Of a stretch of DNA of 64,000 nucleotides, positions 1 through 8,714 are shown piece by piece (the stretch's first letter is position 1; each line of letters opens with the position of its first letter). The notes below the pieces were generated by a model. It did no database searches and was not told the origin of the DNA. It saw only the letters and a list, made by a program, of their open reading frames with translations. Origin of the DNA: Gemmatimonadetes bacterium bin94. GTDB lineage: Bacteria; Gemmatimonadota; Gemmatimonadetes; Longimicrobiales; Gaopeijiaceae. Made by a program: the position numbers and the translations under genes. The DNA lies in assembly GCA_002238865.1 (NCBI GenBank), contig MPNE01000005.1:1-64000 (forward strand), written 5' to 3'.

Positions 1-2
1 AC

Positions 3-395
3 CGCGGCTGCCGCTATCCGGGGTGCGGGAGCCGGTTCACGGAGGCGCATCATGTCACGCACTGGGCCGACGGGGGCGAGACGAGCCTGGCGAACACGGT
101 GCTCTTGTGCAGACGGCATCACCGCGCGGTCCACGAGGGCCGCGCGCGGATGTCGCTGAACCGGGAAGGTCAGGCCGCGTTCTTCACGAGGAAGGGCAGG
201 ATGATCGCGAGCGCGCCGCCGATGAGGCGGTCGGAGCGGCCGGGGGCATCCCAGTCGGACTCGCTTCCGCCGCCCCCGTCGCTACCACCCGGCGAGCTGT
301 CCAACGGGGCGGCGCGGATGGTGGACGCGGCGCTCCCCTGGGAGCTCGAGGCGGCCGCGCGAGAGGCGGTCGAGATGGTGGGGGACTCGGCGTGA
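3..395 (+). CDS. HNH endonuclease domain protein, C-terminal part
   Basis: The gene enters from the left edge and only its last 130 codons are visible, in the frame starting at base 3. The fragment begins with a zinc-type CxxxPGC stretch, then [12 protein letters not shown], an asparagine in TSLANT, and [13 protein letters not shown]. This is the beta-beta-alpha-metal HNH nuclease core found at the C-terminus of many 13E12/DUF222-type proteins. About 75 low-complexity residues rich in Pro, Ala and Ser follow before the stop. Whether an N-terminal DUF222 region exists cannot be seen. Such proteins are often mobile or repeat-family genes. The tandem repeat begins inside the stop codon region. 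Confidence 0.75.
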   Translation, partial: RGCRYPGCGSRFTEAHHVTHWADGGETSLANTVLLCRRHHRAVHEGRARMSLNREGQAAFFTRKGRMIASAPPMRRSERPGASQSDSLPPPPSLPPGELSNGAARMVDAALPWELEAAAREAVEMVGDSA

Positions 396-468
396 GCGGT
401 CGCTGGACTCAGCGGGAGCGGTCGCGGGACTCAGCGGGAGCGGTCGCTGGACTCGGCGTGAGCGGTGG
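390..468. repeat. 22-bp tandem repeat, about 3.5 copies
   Basis: Three full copies of a 22-base unit of the form GCGKGAGCGGTCGCKGGACT (plus CA or CG) run 390-411, 412-433 and 434-455, and a partial fourth follows. Copies differ at two or three positions. The array starts at the HNH gene's stop codon. The rest of 396-603 holds no gene that I can support; it lies downstream of the HNH gene and of the convergent dehydrogenase. Confidence 0.8.
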
Positions 469-603
469 CCCCGGTCTCACCGATCGGCCCGCCGTGTCGC
501 CCCCACGTTTCCGCGGCAAAACCAGGGACGCCGCCATGTCCGGATGGGACAGGACTCATGCCGCTGAGGGTCGGTGGACTCGGCCTGTTCAGCGACCGCG
601 GAG

Positions 604-3600
604 CTACTCGCTCCCGTTCATGGATTGGTGCAGCACCTCCACAAGGTGCCGCGCCCGGCGGCCCGTCCCCGCACGAATCTGTGCCCGGCAGCTGAAGCCG
701 TTGGCGATGACGGTGTCGTCGGGGGCAGCCGCGCGCAACGCGGGGAAGAGGCCGAGTTCGCCCATTGCGCGGGACGTGCGCTGGTGCTTTGCCGTGTACC
801 CGAACGACCCCGCCATCCCGCAGCAGCTCGACTCGATCAGCTCTCCGTGCAGGCCCGTGAGCGCGGCCAGGGCGTCGCTGGTGGCCGACGCGGCGCCGGC
901 GGCCTTCTGGTGGCAGTGGCCGTGGATGCGGGCAGCGGAAGGTGTGATAGCCGAATCCTGTTGTCCGGTGGCCGCACCGCCCCGGTCGGCCAGAAACTCG
1001 TCGATAAGAAACGCCCGATCCGCGACCACGCGCGCATCGTCGCCGGGACAGAGTGTGAGGGCCTCGTCCCGCAGCGTCAGCAGGCAGGACGGTTCGAGGC
1101 CCACGATGGGCAGCCCCTGCCGGGCGAGCGGCGCGAGGCGCTCGATTGTGCGGCGGATCTCCGCACGAGCTTGGTCGAGCCGGCCCGCGCTGATGTAAGT
1201 GCGACCGCAGCAGAGGGGACGTTCGCGCGACTCGGGTGGTGTGGGGGAGGTGGATTCGAAACCGAGCCGCTGCAGGACCGCCAAGGCCGCACGAGCGACC
1301 TGTGGGTCAAAATAACGAATGAATGTGTCCACAAACAGGATGACAGGCTGAGGGAGAACGTTGTTCTCGGCCCCGAGACCCGGTGGGACAGACAAATTAG
1401 TACAAGAATCTGTCTCGGCAGCCGGACGACCCTCGGGGGCCGGGGAGACGGGGTCGGCAAACGCGGCCGTGGGACGCGGCCCGGCAAACTCGGTCGAACG
1501 GCCCGGCCCAGCCGACCCTGCCAGCTCCTCGTCGCGGAACGGCTTCGAGGCCCACTCGGGCAGCTCCCGCGCGGCGGCGATGCCCAGCGTACGCTCACCC
1601 AGCCAGGCAAGCGCCCCGCTCCGGTTGCGAAGGTTGAGCAGCCGGCGAGCCCGGCTGGCCACGGGCGCGATCCTGGGCAGCGAGGCGAACAGCCGTTCTC
1701 GCAGGGGCGATCCACGCCGCCGATTCCTCAGATGCATGGCCTCGGCCTTCATCGCGGCCATGTCCACCCCAGCCGGGCACTCGCGCTTGCAGGCCTTGCA
1801 GGCGACGCAGAGTTCGAGGACCTCGGCGACCTCGTCCCCCGCCAACCCCTCTGCCCCCAGCTGTCCCGTCATGGCCAGGCGCAGCACGTTGGCCCGGCCT
1901 CGCGTCGTGTCCGCTTCCTCGCGGGTCACCCGGTACGAGGGGCACATCACGCCAGGGTCCATCTTGCGGCAGGCACCGTTGTTGTTGCACGCCTCGACCG
2001 CTCGCGCGAAGCCCCCGCTGGCGGACCAATCCATCGCGACGGGAAGAGGCTGCGCCCTGTAGCGCGGCCCGTACCGGAACAGCTCGCGGTCGTCCATGCG
2101 GGGCGGGTCCACGATCTTGCCCGGGTTCATCATCCCTTCGGGGTCGAACGCGCGCTTCACTTCGCCAAACGCCCGTGTCAGCCGCGCGCCCAGCATGGGC
2201 TCGATGAACTCCGAGCGCAGGATTCCGTCACCGTGCTCGCCCGAATACGATCCTCCCAGCCGCCCCGCCACCTGCTGCACCTCCTCGGCAATGGCGCGGA
2301 ACGCCACCACATCGGACGGATCCTTCACGTTCAGCGATGGCCGCACGTGAAGGCACCCTACCGACGCGTGCGCGTACCAGGTGCTGCCGGTCCCGTGCCG
2401 CGCGAAGATGTCCTCGACCTCGGCACCGAATTCGGCCAGCACGGGGAGCGGTATCGCGCAGTCCTCCACGATCGAGACCGGCTTCCTGTCGCCCTTCATC
2501 GACATCACGATGTTGAGGCCAGCCCGCCGCACGGCCCAGATCGCGGCCTGCTCGGCAGGGTCCTCGGCGCGGACCACGTCGCGGCCCGGGCCCGTTCTGC
2601 GCACGACATCCTCCAGCCGCGACAACCGCCGCGACAGCTTCCCGGCTTCGTCGCCCGCGAACTCGACCAGCAGCACCGTGTGGGCCGCGGCGGGAATCAG
2701 CGCCTCGACCGTCGACCGGAACGCCGCGTTTTCGCGGGCAAGCGCGGTCAGCGTGTCGTCCACCAGCTCAACCGCGTGCGGCTCGAGCTCGACGATGTGC
2801 TGCACCGCGTCGAGCGCGTCCAGCAGCGACGGGAAGCAGCACACGCCGAGAACGCGCCGGGCCGGCGTCGGGGACAGCTTCAGCGTGAGGGTGCGGAAGA
2901 ATGCCAGCGTCCCCTCCGAACCCACGAGCAATTCGGCCATTGACGCGCCCGGTCGCAGCAATCGGTGGAGGTTGTAGCCTGCCACATGGCGCAGGACCTT
3001 CGGCACCCGCCGCTCCAGCTCGTCGGCCTCGCGAGCGGCGATCCCGCGGATGGCCGCGACCAGTTCGCGTGCTTCGCCGGGGCGCGCCGCGCGCTTGTGC
3101 GGCGACCCGGCTCGCCCGGCGACCCGGTCGCCCGTCACGCCATTGCCTCGCCCGCCCCCGAACGTCACAACCTGTCCGTCCGCGAGCACCGCCTCGATAC
3201 CCGCCACGTTGTCCGCCATGATCCCGTAGCGGATGGACCGTGCGCCGCCGCTGTTGTTCCCCGCCATCCCGCCGATCGTCGCCCGGCTCGCCGTGGCCAC
3301 GTCCACCGGGAAGAAGAGTCCGGTGGGTGCGAGCCTGCGATTCAGCTGGTCGAGGATCAGCCCCGGTTCAACCCGGGCGGTGCGCGCGTCGCGATCGATT
3401 TCGAGCACCCGGTTCAGATGGCGCGACGTGTCGACCACCACCGCGCGGCCGATCGCCTGCCCGCACTGGGAGGTCCCCGCGCCGCGGGGCAGGACCGGCA
3501 CGCCTTCCTCGCGCGCGATGGCCATGACCGCGTCGATGTCGTCGAGCGTTCGCGGCAGCACCACGCACAGCGGCTCGATCTGATAAATGGAGGCGTCGGT

Positions 3601-3693
3601 CGAGTAGAGGGCCCGGGTTAGCGCGTCGCAGCGGACGGAGCCCTCAACGTTGGTGCGCAGGCGTCTGGCCAGGCTCGATTCAGGGCTTGACAC
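604..3693 (-). CDS. YdiJ-like FAD-linked oxidase with Fe-S and CCG domains (D-2-hydroxyacid dehydrogenase)
   Basis: A 1029-residue protein close in size and layout to E. coli YdiJ, a D-2-hydroxyglutarate dehydrogenase. In order: FAD_binding_4 (PRGAGTSQCGQA near residue 70, GNNSGGARSIRYG near 145); FAD-oxidase C-terminal domain (GCLHVRPSLN, GEHGDGI, MNPGKIVD); a cysteine cluster with CxxxxxCRKMDPGVMCPSYR; a 4Fe-4S motif CVACKACKRECPAG; and a CCG/heterodisulfide-reductase-like tail with LCCGRTY, HGHCHQKA and CCGMAGSFGY. It should oxidise a 2-hydroxy acid and pass electrons through Fe-S centres to the respiratory chain. The frame stays open to 4038, but homology begins near 3660; GTG at 3693 (or TTG at 3699) avoids overlap with the divergent TRAP gene. 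The neighbouring TRAP operon suggests that it acts on an imported acid; the exact substrate is not known. Confidence 0.85.
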   Translation of the reverse strand: MSSPESSLARRLRTNVEGSVRCDALTRALYSTDASIYQIEPLCVVLPRTLDDIDAVMAIAREEGVPVLPRGAGTSQCGQAIGRAVVVDTSRHLNRVLEIDRDARTARVEPGLILDQLNRRLAPTGLFFPVDVATASRATIGGMAGNNSGGARSIRYGIMADNVAGIEAVLADGQVVTFGGGRGNGVTGDRVAGRAGSPHKRAARPGEARELVAAIRGIAAREADELERRVPKVLRHVAGYNLHRLLRPGASMAELLVGSEGTLAFFRTLTLKLSPTPARRVLGVCCFPSLLDALDAVQHIVELEPHAVELVDDTLTALARENAAFRSTVEALIPAAAHTVLLVEFAGDEAGKLSRRLSRLEDVVRRTGPGRDVVRAEDPAEQAAIWAVRRAGLNIVMSMKGDRKPVSIVEDCAIPLPVLAEFGAEVEDIFARHGTGSTWYAHASVGCLHVRPSLNVKDPSDVVAFRAIAEEVQQVAGRLGGSYSGEHGDGILRSEFIEPMLGARLTRAFGEVKRAFDPEGMMNPGKIVDPPRMDDRELFRYGPRYRAQPLPVAMDWSASGGFARAVEACNNNGACRKMDPGVMCPSYRVTREEADTTRGRANVLRLAMTGQLGAEGLAGDEVAEVLELCVACKACKRECPAGVDMAAMKAEAMHLRNRRRGSPLRERLFASLPRIAPVASRARRLLNLRNRSGALAWLGERTLGIAAARELPEWASKPFRDEELAGSAGPGRSTEFAGPRPTAAFADPVSPAPEGRPAAETDSCTNLSVPPGLGAENNVLPQPVILFVDTFIRYFDPQVARAALAVLQRLGFESTSPTPPESRERPLCCGRTYISAGRLDQARAEIRRTIERLAPLARQGLPIVGLEPSCLLTLRDEALTLCPGDDARVVADRAFLIDEFLADRGGAATGQQDSAITPSAARIHGHCHQKAAGAASATSDALAALTGLHGELIESSCCGMAGSFGYTAKHQRTSRAMGELGLFPALRAAAPDDTVIANGFSCRAQIRAGTGRRARHLVEVLHQSMNGSE

Positions 3694-3761
3694 GGCCAAT
3701 CCGGGCGGACATTGACGCGATCCTGGCGCGAGAGGTGGCGAACATACGGCAAGGTGTCGAG

Positions 3762-3780
3762 ATTGTTTGGTGGCGACAAT
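3762..3780. promoter_or_regulatory. possible operator between divergent genes
   Basis: ATTGT and ACAAT form an inverted repeat separated by nine bases in the 124-base gap between the dehydrogenase and the TRAP operon. A TTGACA hexamer follows at 3793-3798 and a strong GGGGAGG ribosome site lies just before the ATG at 3818. The arms are short, so a regulator site is only a suggestion. Confidence 0.25.
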
Positions 3781-3817
3781 GGTCGATGTCGCTTGACAGC
3801 AATCGAGGGGAGGATGA

Positions 3818-4837
3818 ATGCAGGTCAAGCCGGAGGCGGTCCAGGGGTTCGGGCGCTCGATTCTCATGGCGGTGTGGGCGGCGGTTGCGGTGCTCCTCGC
3901 CGGTTGCGACGGAGCGTCCACGGGCCCCGTCGAACTCAGCTTCGGGCACGTTGGAGCGCCCGGGTCGCTCTTCGCACAGTCGGCCGAGGAATTCGCCGCG
4001 CGGGTAAACGCCCGCCTCGAAGGAGAAGCCGAAGTCATCGTCTACGGATCCAGCCAGCTTGGGGGTGACGACATCCTCCTCCAGAAGCTGAAGCTCGGAA
4101 CCGTCGACCTGGCGTTGCCCTCATCCATCATGTCGTCGCGGATCGATGAGTTCGGGCTCTTCGAGATGCCGTACCTCGTCCAGAACCGGGACCACATGGC
4201 CCTGATCGAGGAAGAGATCGTCTGGCCGGAGCTGGCGCCCCTCGCCGAAGAAGAGGGCTACCGGATCATCGCCGTGTGGGAAAACGGGTTCCGCCACGTC
4301 ACCAACAACGTCCGCCCGGTCCGTGTGCCGGGCGACCTCGACGGGATCAAGCTGAGAACGCCGCGCGGTGCCTGGCGCGTCAGGCTCTTCCAGCAGTTCG
4401 GGGCGAATCCGGTACCCATGGCGCTGTCCGAGGTCCTGCTCGCGTTGCGCACCGGCGTCGTGGACGGACAGGAGAACCCCCTCGCGCAGATCCGCTCCTC
4501 CAAACTCGACGAAGTGCAGGAGTACCTGTCGCTGACCGAGCACGTGTACACCCCCGCGTACGTAACCGTCTCTCCTGAACACTGGGCGGAGATCCCCGAG
4601 ACCGTGCGCACGGTGGTGGAAGAGGAGGCGCGTGCGCTCCGCGGGTTCGTGTATGACACGGCCAAGAGGTTGGACCGGGAGCTGCTCGTGCAGCTCGCCG
4701 ATACCGAGATCAACGTCAACTGGGCGAACCGGTCCGCCTTCGAGACCGCGAGCCAGGAAGTCTACCAACAGTTCGCTGCGGACGTGCCCGCGGGGCAGGG
4801 CCTGATCGAACGAGCACTGCTGTTGGCCAGACAATAG
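3818..4837 (+). CDS. TRAP transporter substrate-binding lipoprotein DctP (system 1)
   Basis: A 339-residue DctP-family periplasmic receptor. It has a lipoprotein signal ending in LLAGC near residue 30, then the family core: FGHVGAPGS, YGSSQLGGDD, LPYLV-type strands, and KLRTPRGAWRVRLFQQFGA, where the conserved Arg normally salt-bridges the ligand carboxylate. VVDGQENPLAQI follows. The ATG has a GGGGAGG five bases upstream. It is the first gene of an operon with DctQ, DctM, a crotonase-like enzyme and a class III CoA-transferase, so the ligand is probably an organic acid that is then activated to a CoA ester. The ligand itself cannot be read from the sequence. Confidence 0.92.
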   Translation: MQVKPEAVQGFGRSILMAVWAAVAVLLAGCDGASTGPVELSFGHVGAPGSLFAQSAEEFAARVNARLEGEAEVIVYGSSQLGGDDILLQKLKLGTVDLALPSSIMSSRIDEFGLFEMPYLVQNRDHMALIEEEIVWPELAPLAEEEGYRIIAVWENGFRHVTNNVRPVRVPGDLDGIKLRTPRGAWRVRLFQQFGANPVPMALSEVLLALRTGVVDGQENPLAQIRSSKLDEVQEYLSLTEHVYTPAYVTVSPEHWAEIPETVRTVVEEEARALRGFVYDTAKRLDRELLVQLADTEINVNWANRSAFETASQEVYQQFAADVPAGQGLIERALLLARQ

Positions 4838-4839
4838 CC

Positions 4840-5358
4840 TTGGCTTCCGGCGAAGGGAGCCAATCGGGGGGAGTGCTGCGCGTCTTCCGGAGGGTACTCG
4901 AGGCCGTAGTGATCGTGCTCGTCGTCGCCATGGCCGTGTTGGTGGTGCTCGGGGTGGTCTTCCGCAAGGCGGGGGCGGCTCTGGTGTGGTACGACGAAGC
5001 CGCCTCGATCCTGCTGGCGTGGCTGACCTACTACGGAGCCTCGCTGGCCACGCTGTCACGAGGCCACATCGGCGTGTCGGCGTTGGTCGACCGGCTGCAG
5101 GGGCGTGCCCGCACCTGCGTGGTGCTGGTGGGGGAAGGTGCGGTCATCGCGTTCTTCGTCGTGCTGGCGTGGGCCGGGATGCAGGTCCAGGCAGCGCTCG
5201 GGACCACCTCCCTGGTCAGCCTGCCGGGCGTTCCCGCGGCCCTTGCGCAGTCGGTGATCCCCATCGGGGCGGTTCTGTGCATCATTGCCCAGCTGCTGAG
5301 CATGCCCGCGGTCCTCAGGGGTGAGTTCGTTCAAGGCGACGCCGGAGGAGATCTGTGA
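4840..5358 (+). CDS. TRAP transporter small permease DctQ (system 1)
   Basis: A 172-residue integral membrane protein with four predicted hydrophobic helices, the usual DctQ topology. The WYDEAASILLAWLTYYGAS segment, followed by RGHIGVSALVDRL, matches the conserved E-x(8,10)-W/G and RxHI/V region of small TRAP permeases. The TTG start lies two bases after the DctP stop, so translation is probably coupled. It forms the membrane complex with DctM and uses an ion gradient (Na+ in characterised systems). Confidence 0.9.
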   Translation: MASGEGSQSGGVLRVFRRVLEAVVIVLVVAMAVLVVLGVVFRKAGAALVWYDEAASILLAWLTYYGASLATLSRGHIGVSALVDRLQGRARTCVVLVGEGAVIAFFVVLAWAGMQVQAALGTTSLVSLPGVPAALAQSVIPIGAVLCIIAQLLSMPAVLRGEFVQGDAGGDL

Positions 5359-6635
5359 CGCTCGCCCTGATCCTGCTTCTTCTCGTTCTCATCCTTGTCA
5401 ACGTCCCCATCGCGGTCGCCCTCGGGCTCATGGCTGTCGTGGCGATGGTCATTGCGGGGGGCGTGGGAGCGCTTCCGAATGTGGGCCTTGTCATGTTCTC
5501 GGGCGCCACCGGCTTTCCCCTGATCGCAATCCCGCTCTTCATCCTCGCGGGCGCGATCATGAACGCGTCCGGGATTTCGACGCGGCTGGTCGCCTTCGCC
5601 TCCGCCGTCTTCGGCTTCATCCGCGGCGGCCTTTCCATGGTGAGCATCTCGGCCTCCATGTTCTTCGCCGAGATCTCGGGTTCGGCCGTCGCCGATGTCG
5701 CGGCCCTCGGCTCGATCCTCATCCCGGCGATGAAGAAGCGGGGCTATTCGTCGAACTTCGCCGCGGCGGTAACCTCCTCGTCGGCCACGCTGGCGGTCAT
5801 CATCCCCCCGTCGATCCCGATGATCCTCTACGGCGTGATGTCGGGGTCCTCGGTCGTGGAGCTGTTCGTTGCGGGGATCATCCCCGGGGTCGTCGGCGGG
5901 CTCCTCATGATGCTCGTTGCGTACATCTGGGCGCGGCGCAACAACCTCCCCATGGAGCAGTCCTTCCAGCTCAAACGGGTTTACACGACGTTCAAGGAGG
6001 CGGGCCTGTCCCTCCTGCTCCCGGTCATCATTCTGGGCGGAATCTTCAGCGGCTGGGTCACCGCGACCGAAGGCGCCGGGCTGGCGGTGGTTGCCGCGCT
6101 GCTGATCGGCGGGGTCGTCTACCGGGGACTGGACCTGGCCGGAGTCAGGCGTGCGATTCTGGAGTGCGGGCATCAGACCGCGGTCGTGATGCTTCTGGTG
6201 GCGGCGTCGGCGCTTCTGGGCGACTTCCTCACGGAGGCACGGCTCCCGCAGGCCATCGCGGGGTCGATCATGGAGCTGACCGGCTCCAAACTGGCGATCC
6301 TGGCGCTTCTGAACCTGTTCCTGCTCGTGATCGGCCTTTTCCTGCACTCGGCTGCGGCGATCATCCTCGTGGTTCCGATCGTGATGCCCCTGATCCATGC
6401 GATCGGGGTGGACCCGGTCCACTTCGGGCTCATCGTCACCCTGAACCTGGGGATCGGGCAGCAGACGCCGCCGGTCGCTTCCGTGCTGGTCACGGCGTGC
6501 TCGGTGGCGAAGGCGGACATCTGGAAGGTGACCAGGGCGAACCTCGGATTCATCGGGGTGCTGCTGGCGATTCTCCTCGTGGTGACCTACGTGCCCGCCT
6601 TCTCGCTGGCGCTGGTCGATTTCTTCTACCGATGA
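5355..6635 (+). CDS. TRAP transporter large permease DctM (system 1)
   Basis: A 426-residue DctM with about 12 hydrophobic segments. Family marks are FPLIAIPLFILAGAIMNASGI near the N-terminus, AEISGSAVADVAALGSI, SATLAVIIPPSIPMILYG, and TATEGAGLAVVAALLIG in the second half, followed by NLGIGQQTPPVASVLVTA. The GTG start overlaps the DctQ stop by four bases (GTGA), and the next gene overlaps it in turn. It is the ion-coupled transport subunit of the system. Confidence 0.93.
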   Translation: MTLALILLLLVLILVNVPIAVALGLMAVVAMVIAGGVGALPNVGLVMFSGATGFPLIAIPLFILAGAIMNASGISTRLVAFASAVFGFIRGGLSMVSISASMFFAEISGSAVADVAALGSILIPAMKKRGYSSNFAAAVTSSSATLAVIIPPSIPMILYGVMSGSSVVELFVAGIIPGVVGGLLMMLVAYIWARRNNLPMEQSFQLKRVYTTFKEAGLSLLLPVIILGGIFSGWVTATEGAGLAVVAALLIGGVVYRGLDLAGVRRAILECGHQTAVVMLLVAASALLGDFLTEARLPQAIAGSIMELTGSKLAILALLNLFLLVIGLFLHSAAAIILVVPIVMPLIHAIGVDPVHFGLIVTLNLGIGQQTPPVASVLVTACSVAKADIWKVTRANLGFIGVLLAILLVVTYVPAFSLALVDFFYR

Positions 6636-7462
6636 GCGGGCGGGCCGGCGGCAGGGGGAGCGGTGCGCGTGACGCGGGCGGGTCGCCCCGGCGAGTCACC
6701 GTCAGCCGGGAAGGCGGCGTCGTGACCGTGACCCTCGATCACCCGTCCCGGTTGAACGTGCTCGACATGGCCGGCTGGGACGCCCTGGGCACGCGCTTCG
6801 AGGAGCTTTCCGGCGACGACTCGGTGCGTTGCGTGGTGATCACCGGGGCCGCAACGCGGGCGTTCTCGGCGGGGTCCGACATCGGGGCCTTCGGCGCGCA
6901 GCGGAGCACGCCGGAGCAGGTAACCCGGTACGCGGACGCCGTGCGGAGAGGCGTGGAGGGGGTATACCGCTGTCCGCACCCGACGGTCGCGGTGGTGCGG
7001 GGGGTGTGCGTGGGGGGCGGGTTGATCATCGCCGCGTGCTGCGACGTGACGGTGTGCGGTGAGTCGAGCCGCTTCGGCGCCCCGGTCAACCGGCTCGGCG
7101 CCACCATGGCGTACGAGGAGATGGCGCCGCTCCTCGCCGCGGCCGGGGCGCGGGCCGTCCTGGAGATCCTCCTGACGGGTGATCTGGTGGATGCACACCG
7201 GGCTCGCCAAATGGGTCTGGTCAACAGGATCGTGCCGGACGAGGGGGTGGAGGAGGCGGGGGCCGGGATCGCGCACACGATTGCGAAGGGTGCGCCGCTG
7301 GTGAATCGGTGGCACAAGAAGTTCGTGCGGCGCATGGCCGACCCGCGCCCGCTGGCCGACGAGGAGCGGGCGGAAGCGTACGAGGCCTTCCAGACCCGGG
7401 ACTACAGCGAGGGGACCGCGGCGTTCATGGAGAAGCGCGAGCCCCGCTTCTCGGGGGAGTAG
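6632..7462 (+). CDS. crotonase-superfamily enzyme, not a canonical hydratase
   Basis: A 276-residue enoyl-CoA hydratase/isomerase fold protein starting at an ATGA overlap with DctM. The oxyanion-hole segments are present: AFSAGSDIGAF near residue 85 and GVCVGGGLIIAACCDV near 123. By alignment with rat crotonase both acid/base glutamates are missing: the GGGCEL position is GGGLII, and QPEI is APVN. A simple hydratase reaction is therefore unlikely. Crotonase-fold decarboxylases, lyases or isomerases are better candidates. Its place between a TRAP transporter and a CoA-transferase suggests that it works on the CoA ester of the imported acid. The N-terminal 20 residues are Gly/Arg-rich and unlike the family, so a later start is possible. 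Confidence 0.85.
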   Translation: MSGRAGGRGSGARDAGGSPRRVTVSREGGVVTVTLDHPSRLNVLDMAGWDALGTRFEELSGDDSVRCVVITGAATRAFSAGSDIGAFGAQRSTPEQVTRYADAVRRGVEGVYRCPHPTVAVVRGVCVGGGLIIAACCDVTVCGESSRFGAPVNRLGATMAYEEMAPLLAAAGARAVLEILLTGDLVDAHRARQMGLVNRIVPDEGVEEAGAGIAHTIAKGAPLVNRWHKKFVRRMADPRPLADEERAEAYEAFQTRDYSEGTAAFMEKREPRFSGE

Positions 7463-7463
7463 G

Positions 7464-8660
7464 GTGGGGAGGGGGGCGCTCGCAGGGATCCGTGTCGTGG
7501 AGCTGGCGCACGTCATGGCCGGGCCGATCTGCGGGCGCATGCTGGCCGACCTCGGGGCCGACGTGGTCAAGGTGGAGCCGCCGGGGCCGGGCGATCCGAC
7601 CCGCGCCTTCGCACCGCCCGAGATGGCCGGAACCGCAGCCGCGTTCGTGATGGCGAACCGGAACAAGCGCGGCATCGTGATCGATCTGAAGACGGAGCCG
7701 GGCCGCGAGGTGGCGAAGCGGATGCTCGCGCGCTGCGACGTGGTCATCGAGAACTTCCGTGCGGGTGTGATGGAGAGACTCGGCCTGGGCTACGAGACCC
7801 TCAGGGTCGCGAACCCCGGGCTTGTCTACTGTCAGATCACCGGCTTCGGGCGGACGGGCCCGTTGGCGGAGCACCGGGGCTTCGACCTGATCGCGCAGGG
7901 AATGACCGGGCTGTTGAGCATCACCGGCGAAGGGCCGGGCCGGCCTCCGGTCAAGTGCGGCCCGCCGCTGACGGACATCACGGCCGGGATCCTCGGAGCG
8001 ATGGGCGTTGTGACTGCTCTGTACGCGCGGGAGAGAACCGGCGTGGGGCAGCGCGTCGACACCTCGCTGTACGAGGCGGGGCTCACCCAGACCTTCTGGC
8101 AGGCCGCGGTGGCGCTTGCGACCGATGAGTCTCCCGGGCCGCTGGGTTCCGCCCATCCCCTGGCTGCTCCCTACGAGGCGCTGCCCACCGCCGACGGCTG
8201 GATCACCGTGGGCGGCTGGAACCAGGTGAACTGGCTCCGGCTGGTGGAAGCGATGGGGCTGGGTGAACTCGCCGCAGATTCCCGCTTCGAGACGAACGCG
8301 GACCGCATGGAGAATCTCGGGGAGCTGCGAAGGATCCTGTCCGAGCGACTCTCGGAGGCGTCCACCGAGGAATGGCTCGGTCGTCTTGAGGCGGCGGCGG
8401 TTCCGGCCGGACCCGTGTCCAGCATGCTGGAGGCGCTGCGGCATCCCCAAACGGTAGCGCGGGACATGGTGGTCTCGGTGTCGCAGGGTGACCGGCACGC
8501 CGAAACCCTGGGCATGCCGGTCAAGATGTCGGAGGCGCCGGCTTCGGTGGAGCGCGGCGCGCCGGGCATGGGCGAGCACACCGAAGCGGTACTTCGTGAA
8601 TGCGGCTACCGCGCGGAGGAGATCGCCGAACTGCGGCGGGTGGGGGCGGTGGGCGGTTGA
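7464..8660 (+). CDS. class III (CaiB/BaiF) acyl-CoA transferase
   Basis: A 398-residue family III CoA-transferase of typical length. Characteristic segments are VELAHVMAGPICGRMLADLG at the N-terminus, VVKVEPPGPGDPTR, NRNKRGIVIDL, VVIENFRAGVMERLG, and the catalytic aspartate near residue 171 in GPPLTDITAG. The GTG start is one base after the preceding stop. The enzyme transfers CoA between carboxylic acids through an aspartyl-CoA thioester. Coupled to the TRAP genes and the crotonase-like enzyme, it probably activates the imported acid. Related pairs in itaconate, mesaconate and malate pathways offer candidate substrates, but none is proven here. Confidence 0.92.
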   Translation: MGRGALAGIRVVELAHVMAGPICGRMLADLGADVVKVEPPGPGDPTRAFAPPEMAGTAAAFVMANRNKRGIVIDLKTEPGREVAKRMLARCDVVIENFRAGVMERLGLGYETLRVANPGLVYCQITGFGRTGPLAEHRGFDLIAQGMTGLLSITGEGPGRPPVKCGPPLTDITAGILGAMGVVTALYARERTGVGQRVDTSLYEAGLTQTFWQAAVALATDESPGPLGSAHPLAAPYEALPTADGWITVGGWNQVNWLRLVEAMGLGELAADSRFETNADRMENLGELRRILSERLSEASTEEWLGRLEAAAVPAGPVSSMLEALRHPQTVARDMVVSVSQGDRHAETLGMPVKMSEAPASVERGAPGMGEHTEAVLRECGYRAEEIAELRRVGAVGG

Positions 8661-8688
8661 CAGCCCGGGAGCCTGGCGGTTGACAGCC
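8652..8688. repeat. 14-base direct repeat at 23-base spacing
   Basis: GGCGGTTGACAGCC occurs at 8652-8665 and again at 8675-8688; the first copy includes the CoA-transferase stop codon. Each copy carries a TTGACA hexamer. It looks like a local slippage duplication. It could also place a -35 element ahead of the hydrolase at 8715, but no convincing -10 follows. Confidence 0.5.
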
Positions 8689-8714
8689 GGGGCGCCGGGC
8701 GGGAGCATGATCGC

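Noticed and set aside
574-2943. A 789-codon plus-strand frame opposite the YdiJ-like gene
   Set aside because: No recognisable domain; the minus strand encodes all FAD and Fe-S motifs. Shadow frame.
3693-4038. N-terminal extension of the YdiJ-like protein up to 4038
   Set aside because: The extra residues are not FAD-oxidase-like and would overlap the signal peptide of the divergent TRAP receptor by more than 200 bases.
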